Shown here one piece after another: positions 7,235 through 10,893 of a DNA stretch of 10,893 bases. The stretch lies in contig VFKO01000090.1 of assembly GCA_009885515.1 (NCBI GenBank), forward strand, positions 1 to 10,893. Reading direction: 5' to 3'. The notes under the pieces are model-generated. The model was given only the letters and a program-made list of their open reading frames with translations, ran no database searches and was not told the origin of the DNA. Made by a program: the position numbers and the translations under genes. The first letter of the stretch is position 1; each line of letters opens with the position of its first letter. The DNA comes from Rhodobiaceae bacterium. Lineage in GTDB: Bacteria; Pseudomonadota; Alphaproteobacteria; Micropepsales; Micropepsaceae.

Positions 7235-7347
7235 ACGAAAGAACAAAGCCACATGACGGACGTGACCTTGCGCGGTCAACTCAAGATCGCTCCAAGGAGA
7301 ATATATAAACTGTCCCCGAATAATTGCTCTTACTCGCATTACTGCCC
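7235..7347. other. Short convergent gap between higA and the cyclase gene
   Basis: There is no gene and no convincing terminator hairpin in these 113 bases. The right half contains one of the GGGGAC repeats described separately and an imperfect direct repeat around CTCTTACT / CCCTTACT (7327-7351). Confidence 0.4.
7296..7327 (-). repeat. AATTATTCGGGGACAG repeat, left copy
   Basis: Read on the minus strand, this site begins GCAATTATTCGGGGACAG and runs into an AT-rich TTTATATATT tail. The copy at 9582-9606, on the plus strand, has AATTA, CGGGGAC and a similar ATATAAAT tail. The two face away from each other across the cyclase and FIST genes. From memory, AATTACGGGGACAG-like words are common dispersed repeats in Proteobacteria, sometimes near IS200-like transposases; no transposase is present here. 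Confidence 0.4.
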
Positions 7348-8349
7348 TTACTTGTCGCCCTGTTGCAGCTGGTCGGCGATCTGGCGGAGTTGAACCTGGA
7401 ATGCGCGCCGACGTTCGTCGTCGAGGTTACGAATGTCAATCCGAACTGACATACCCTCCAGCTCGGATCGGATGATCTGGTCGGTGTCAGGCTCGGCGAG
7501 GAAGTTGGTTAGAGCGTATGGTCGGATCTCGCGCCTGATCCCCTTGACCTCGATTGCAGGCCATTCTTCGGCGGTAACCTTGCCTCGAACCAGGGCGTAG
7601 GTCTCGGGAGAGAGCAGGATGCCGTCCGGATCCGCATGCACCTCAAGGCGTGCCGCAAGATTGACCTCGCCGCCGATGATCGTGTAGTCCATCCGGTCCT
7701 CGCTGCCGAAATTGCCGACATTGCAGTAGCCGGTGTTGATGCCGACCCGCATCCGTAGCGGCTTTAGAACTCCGCGTCCTTGCCACGCGGCCTGCAGCTG
7801 GCGCATGCGCCGCTGCATGGCGATCGCCATCGCCACGCAGGACGCCGCGTCCTCGGCCAGACCTTTCGTTTCGGGATCGCCGAAGAACATAAGCATCGCG
7901 TCGCCAACGAATTTGTCGATGGTCGCACCGTGGTCCAGCGCGATCTTCGACATCTCAGTAAAATACTCGTTGAGCAGATCGGTCAGTTCTTCGGCTTCGA
8001 GGTCGTCGGTGATCTGGGTAAAGTCCTTTAGGTCGCTGAAGAACACCGTGAGCTTTTTGCGCTGCGTCTTGAGCGACACTTCCTGGCGCCCGGAGAAGAT
8101 CGATTGATAAACCTGTGGCGCCAGATACTTCGACAGCTTCGACGACAACGCCTCCAGCATCCGGTTCTTCTCGTCGAGCAAGAGCTTCTGCGCCTGGGTC
8201 TCGCGAATGATGTGCCGGTACAGCGCGTCGGCGCGGTCTTTGGATTCTTCAAGCCCGGTTCGGCTCGTCTCAGAGCGAAGGAGCTTGCGTTCAAGAATAC
8301 GCACCTTGCGCAACAGCGCTGCGGAATCGGCGTCGGCCGGCTCAGACAT
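7348..8349 (-). CDS. Class III adenylate cyclase, soluble, with N-terminal coiled coil
   Basis: This 333-residue protein should convert ATP to cAMP in the cytoplasm. A charged helical segment (about residues 8-72) probably forms a coiled coil that dimerises the cyclase. The linker LSKYLAPQVYQSIF then leads into the catalytic domain (about 98-285). All key residues are visible: metal ligands D106 (FFSDLKDFT) and D150 (KFVGDAMLMFFGD), adenine-selecting K146 and D221 (RMDYTIIGG), and transition-state N230 and R234 (VNLAARLE). K plus D at the base-selecting positions points to ATP rather than GTP. There is no transmembrane helix or attached sensory domain. The gene starts 5 bases after the FIST-domain gene stops, so that protein is the obvious candidate for its input. 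No cAMP-binding effector is encoded in the window. Confidence 0.92.
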   Translation of the reverse strand: MSEPADADSAALLRKVRILERKLLRSETSRTGLEESKDRADALYRHIIRETQAQKLLLDEKNRMLEALSSKLSKYLAPQVYQSIFSGRQEVSLKTQRKKLTVFFSDLKDFTQITDDLEAEELTDLLNEYFTEMSKIALDHGATIDKFVGDAMLMFFGDPETKGLAEDAASCVAMAIAMQRRMRQLQAAWQGRGVLKPLRMRVGINTGYCNVGNFGSEDRMDYTIIGGEVNLAARLEVHADPDGILLSPETYALVRGKVTAEEWPAIEVKGIRREIRPYALTNFLAEPDTDQIIRSELEGMSVRIDIRNLDDERRRAFQVQLRQIADQLQQGDK

Positions 8350-8354
8350 CTAAG

Positions 8355-9515
8355 TCACGTCCCGAGGATTAGAGATACGAACGTCTCGTTGTGGTACTTC
8401 GACGCGCCGCCGGAAGATCCGGTCGGAGCGATCTCGCCGTAGCCATAGAACCCGATGGTGGGAATGTCGGCGCCAAGCACAGACCCGACGACATCGCACT
8501 CCTCGCCCGTACGCGTTCCCAACAGGAGCCTGCGGCAACTGCATGAGAACACGACGGCCGCTGCCGGTGTCTTGCCGTGCGGGTAATTGGCGAACGCTTT
8601 TTGGATCGACGCGGTGCAGCCATCCAGAATCGCCGTGCGATCGGCTGAAGAAATCTGCACGGTCACGCCTTGGCGAACTTCGGAGAAAAAAATGATCGCA
8701 CCTTTTTCAGTTTGGTGCGCGCCGATCGGCGTCCGAAGACTCTCGACGCCACCCTGAGGGTCGAGGACCGCCAGAGGAAACTCTGGTGTCGGGATCGCCC
8801 CCGTCCCAAGAAACCGTTGGTAAAACTGCATGGCGGGGAAGCCGTCGATCTCATACACAACAGTGTTCTCGGAACGCGTGACCGTTCCAGGCTCACCCAT
8901 CGGCTCCCATCCGCTCGCGGCGGCTGCGGAATAGACGAGCGGACCCGAGAAAAGCAGCACCGGAACAGAATCCTCAAACACCTCGCGGCCGAAGAACTGG
9001 GACGTCCGCTTCAACACATAGCCGTCGCCGGACGTCGCGCCGAAAACGGGTGTGAGGCCGCCGAGCTTGTCGTTCAGGGCCTCAACCACCGCCTGGCCGC
9101 TTGATGTCAGGCTTTCAGGAAACGTCAAGCAGATCGCAGGCGTCTTGGTCGCCTGACACGTGGCAGCATCGACGGCCCGGCCGCAAGCCCCGGCCACATC
9201 CTTGCTCAGATCGTGACCGACGCCGGCGGTGAACTCGATCCGATCCGACCCGAACAAGATGAGAGCGACCGAATCCAGCCGAAGCCCGACGCGAGACGAA
9301 AGTTCACCGTCTGTCGTGCAGCCGATCAACACGATGCCGGGCCATGTGTCGCAAATACCCGCCAGCAACACCGCGTGATCCATCTCATGACCGGCGAACA
9401 TCAGCGCCGCCTGCGGCATACGACCGCCAAGCTCCGCCTTGCATTGGCCGATCAGTTCGCTGAGAGCCTCCACCTCGTCGATGTCCTCGCTGTGCGCGAC
9501 TACCGAGAAGAACAT
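8355..9515 (-). CDS. FIST-domain signal transduction protein
   Basis: The 386-residue product carries a complete FIST sensory module and nothing else. FIST_N spans about residues 35-225 and includes IGCTTDGELSS (64-74), and FIST_C follows from about 228. The C-terminal part shows FSCSCRRLLLGTR (323-335) and IPTIGFYGYGEIAP (351-364), both typical of the family. FIST domains are predicted small-molecule sensors, with amino acids suggested as ligands, and they are often fused or adjacent to kinases, GGDEF or cyclase outputs. No signal peptide, transmembrane segment or output domain is seen, so it should be a cytoplasmic sensor. The ATG at 9515 has GGGG 5 bases upstream. The adenylate cyclase gene follows after 5 bases, which strongly suggests one operon. 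The ligand is not evident. Confidence 0.9.
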   Translation of the reverse strand: MFFSVVAHSEDIDEVEALSELIGQCKAELGGRMPQAALMFAGHEMDHAVLLAGICDTWPGIVLIGCTTDGELSSRVGLRLDSVALILFGSDRIEFTAGVGHDLSKDVAGACGRAVDAATCQATKTPAICLTFPESLTSSGQAVVEALNDKLGGLTPVFGATSGDGYVLKRTSQFFGREVFEDSVPVLLFSGPLVYSAAAASGWEPMGEPGTVTRSENTVVYEIDGFPAMQFYQRFLGTGAIPTPEFPLAVLDPQGGVESLRTPIGAHQTEKGAIIFFSEVRQGVTVQISSADRTAILDGCTASIQKAFANYPHGKTPAAAVVFSCSCRRLLLGTRTGEECDVVGSVLGADIPTIGFYGYGEIAPTGSSGGASKYHNETFVSLILGT

Positions 9516-9700
9516 GTCATCCCCACTGTCCGTAAGAATTGGAATCAGTGCAAAGTATCACGCCGCCACCAACCCGCATGAAATTACGGGGACGATATAA
9601 ATGTCTCGTTCGTTCGGTGTTGACCCTCGATCTTCGCTCCGCTTTGTGGGTCACATTCGTCGCCGCACGAAATTCAGTTCGGGGTGCGAAAGTGATGACT
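9516..9700. other. Intergenic gap upstream of the FIST gene
   Basis: These 185 bases separate the small ORF ending at 9701 from the FIST start. They hold a GGGGAC repeat copy (9582-9606) and an imperfect hairpin (arms 9660-9671 and 9678-9689, nine of twelve positions paired, no T run). A promoter for the FIST-cyclase pair probably lies here, but I cannot mark one with confidence. Longer open frames crossing it show no family likeness. Confidence 0.4.
9582..9606 (+). repeat. AATTACGGGGAC repeat, right copy
   Basis: AATTACGGGGAC (9582-9593) followed by an AT-rich ATATAAAT stretch matches the site at 7296-7327 in the opposite orientation. A more degenerate relative on the minus strand, AATTCTTACGGACAGT (9540-9525), sits just before the FIST gene. 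The copies bracket the FIST-cyclase pair and may mark the edges of a once-mobile segment. Confidence 0.4.
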
Positions 9701-9871
9701 TCACGGCGCGCGCGCGACCGGCAGTGGCTCTGCACCCGGCGTTGAACCACCGTGCCGGTCTGCTTCGCGGCTCTCGGATTTTTGCGCCTTGGCCTGGTCG
9801 ATGCGCCGCCAAGTTTCTTCCATCGCCCGCTGGATGGCTTCAATGATTTCACGGGAGGTTAATTCGCTCAT
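9701..9871 (-). CDS. Small 56-residue protein coupled to the zeta-like kinase
   Basis: The frame reads MSELTSREIIEAIQRAMEE at the N terminus, continues TWRRIDQAKAQKSESREADR, and ends in a proline/alanine-rich tail before TGA at 9703-9701. The ATG (9871-9869) overlaps the TGA of the kinase gene in an ATGA arrangement, and AAGG (9882-9879) lies 7 bases upstream, so both the start and its translation are well supported. The first 35 residues should form an amphipathic helix rich in E, R and K; the rest looks disordered. I do not recognise a family. By size and position it could be the antitoxin or accessory partner of the kinase. In classical epsilon-zeta and PezAT pairs, however, the antitoxin gene comes first, so the order here is reversed. 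Confidence 0.7.
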   Translation of the reverse strand: MSELTSREIIEAIQRAMEETWRRIDQAKAQKSESREADRHGGSTPGAEPLPVARAP

Positions 9872-10437
9872 ATCGTCGCCTTTTCGATCGCTGCCCAGCG
9901 AACCGGATCGCGAATTACGAACGGCTCATGCTGCTCTCGCTCGGCAACAAGCACCCGTCCGCCATCGGCATTATCGTAGATCGTCGCGACATCCGCCAGA
10001 GGCAGATAGAGACGGCGCAAATTGCGCAAACCCGCCCAATACCGGCGCGCCACGATCGCATCGGGAACCGGGTGCCCGCCTTGCGCAACGCGTCGCGCTA
10101 CGCGATCCAGCGCCGCCTGGGGCGAAGGCAGCCACAGAAAAAGCAATGTCGCCCGACAGCCGTTCGCCTTCAGATGCCGGACGAATTCCACATGTCCCCG
10201 TCCCGCGCAGGTCGTTTCGAAAACGAAACTTTGCCCGTCGCGCGCCAAGCTTCTCATTCTTTCGATCATCAGCCGCCCCGCGGCGATAGCGACGCCAGCG
10301 GCGTTAAAGGGCGACAAGCCGCGCGCGATCTCATCAGCGTTGACAAACTCGACAATGCCCAGTGGCTGCGGCAACAAAACCTGAGCGGCCGTTGTCTTTC
10401 CCGCGCCGTTCGCCCCGCCGAGGATGACGATCTCCTT
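9868..10437 (-). CDS. Zeta-toxin-like P-loop kinase (COG4185-type), start codon unclear
   Basis: The product resembles the zeta-toxin/COG4185 family, whose zeta members phosphorylate UDP-N-acetylglucosamine and block cell-wall synthesis; the substrate of this one is unknown. The P-loop GGANGAGKTT lies at 10419-10390. It is followed by EFVNADEIARGLSPF, then FVFETTCAGRGH, then the basic RVARRVAQGGHPVPDAIVARR lid-like helix (quoted in part of its length), and YDNADGG near the end. From the P-loop's natural left edge it is about 189 residues, full length. The frame is open back to a TGA at 10482-10480, but no ATG, GTG or TTG occurs before the P-loop; the first is TTG at 10377, which would delete the nucleotide-binding site. 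The left boundary given is therefore the lysine of KEIVILGG, placed by homology only. The frame overlaps or abuts the gatA stop (10450-10448). The gene may use a non-standard start, be read by frameshift, or be inactive. Confidence 0.75.
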   Translation of the reverse strand, partial: KEIVILGGANGAGKTTAAQVLLPQPLGIVEFVNADEIARGLSPFNAAGVAIAAGRLMIERMRSLARDGQSFVFETTCAGRGHVEFVRHLKANGCRATLLFLWLPSPQAALDRVARRVAQGGHPVPDAIVARRYWAGLRNLRRLYLPLADVATIYDNADGGRVLVAEREQHEPFVIRDPVRWAAIEKATI

Positions 10438-10447
10438 CGCGGAAAGC

Positions 10448-10893
10448 TCAAACCTCCCACCAAGCCTGCGGCCGTGGCGTCATCCCGGCAGCTTTCTCGA
10501 TCACCTCGCCCGCGCGGAACAACGTCGCCTCGTCGAATGCTTTGCCGATAAGCTGCAAGCCAAGCGGCAACCCTTCGCTGTTCAACCCCGCCGGCACCGA
10601 AATGCCGGGAAGCCCCGCCAGGTTCACCGTCACCGTGAACACGTCGTTCAAATACATCGCAATCGGATCGTCGCTTTTCTCGCCGATGCCGAACGCAGGG
10701 CCTGGTGCCGTCGGCGTCAGCAGCACGTCGCATTTCTTATAGGCCTCGTCGAAATCGCGCGCGATCAGCGTACGCAGCTTCTGTGCCTTGATGTAATAGG
10801 CATCGTAGTAGCCTGCCGACAGCACATAGGTGCCGATCAGAATGCGCCGCTGCACCTCGCGCCCGAACCCCGCCGCGCGGGTGTTCTCGTACA
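10448..10893 (-). CDS. gatA: Glu-tRNA(Gln)/Asp-tRNA(Asn) amidotransferase subunit A, C-terminal part
   Basis: GatA is the amidase subunit of GatCAB that releases ammonia from glutamine or asparagine for GatB. About 148 C-terminal residues are present and the gene runs off the right edge. Diagnostic stretches are YENTRAAGFG, REVQRRILIGTYVLSAGYYD, CDVLLTPTAP, NLAGLPGISVPAG and LPLGLQLIGKAFDEATL. The catalytic Ser-cis-Ser-Lys residues lie in the part outside the window. An internal GTG at 10855 is not a start: the frame is open and clearly GatA-like upstream of it. The protein ends TPRPQAWWEV; many GatA proteins end at or just after WW, so the normal C terminus is intact or extended by a couple of residues. 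The zeta-like kinase frame begins right at this stop, and gatB, the usual neighbour, is 5 kb downstream. Confidence 0.96.
   Translation of the reverse strand, partial: YENTRAAGFGREVQRRILIGTYVLSAGYYDAYYIKAQKLRTLIARDFDEAYKKCDVLLTPTAPGPAFGIGEKSDDPIAMYLNDVFTVTVNLAGLPGISVPAGLNSEGLPLGLQLIGKAFDEATLFRAGEVIEKAAGMTPRPQAWWEV

Noticed and set aside
7348..8349. Pycsar-type antiphage cyclase
   Set aside because: The base-selecting K and D are those of ordinary adenylate cyclases, and the neighbour is a FIST sensor rather than a cyclic-pyrimidine-gated effector.
9660..9689. Imperfect hairpin as terminator of the kinase operon
   Set aside because: Only nine of twelve positions pair and no T run follows on either strand.
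9517..9852. 111-codon minus-strand frame across the small ORF and the gap before the FIST gene
   Set aside because: It overlaps the better supported 56-residue gene in another frame, lacks a ribosome binding site and is rich in R/T/P without motifs.
10448..10855. Independent short gene starting at the GTG at 10855
   Set aside because: The frame continues upstream with clear GatA sequence to the window edge, so it is the internal part of gatA.

Overview
The window looks like a chromosomal piece of an alphaproteobacterium with a fairly high GC content. The clearest signs are the separate glyQ and glyS subunit genes, the GatCAB tRNA amidotransferase genes, and GatA/GatB wording typical of that class. 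No genus can be named from the sequence alone.

Layout. Positions 62-916 (+) encode an exported-looking M15 zinc peptidase. It faces a minus-strand translation operon, gatB - glyQ - glyS (5466 down to 932), whose joints are extremely tight: gatB and glyQ share one base, and glyQ and glyS touch with no gap. The 3' end of gatA lies at the far right edge (10448-10893, minus). GatA and GatB are subunits of one enzyme and their genes are commonly adjacent, but here about 5 kb of other DNA (5467-10447) separates them.

The DNA between gatA and gatB is accessory in character. Reading from gatA towards gatB it holds: (i) a zeta-toxin-like P-loop kinase whose frame begins at the gatA stop and has no ordinary start codon before the P-loop, coupled by a 4-base overlap to a 56-residue small ORF not otherwise recognised; (ii) a FIST-domain sensor followed 5 bases later by a class III adenylate cyclase with all catalytic residues, apparently a ligand-to-cAMP module; (iii) an intact HigA antitoxin preceded by only the last 30 codons of a HigB toxin; (iv) a complete VapBC toxin-antitoxin pair; (v) about 640 bases without a gene, AT-rich in part, with inverted and direct repeats, lying between the divergent vapBC and gatB. 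Short AATTA/CGGGGAC-type repeats lie in opposite orientation on the two sides of the FIST-cyclase pair.

How it fits together. The flanking genes supply glycyl-tRNA and the amidated Gln/Asn-tRNAs. The inserted block resembles a toxin-antitoxin and signalling island that has settled between gatA and gatB with both partner genes still looking intact. The zeta kinase probably relies on transcription from the gatA side, while gatB-glyQ-glyS must have a promoter in or near the 5467-6107 gap. No rRNA, tRNA, CRISPR array, transposase or integrase gene was seen.
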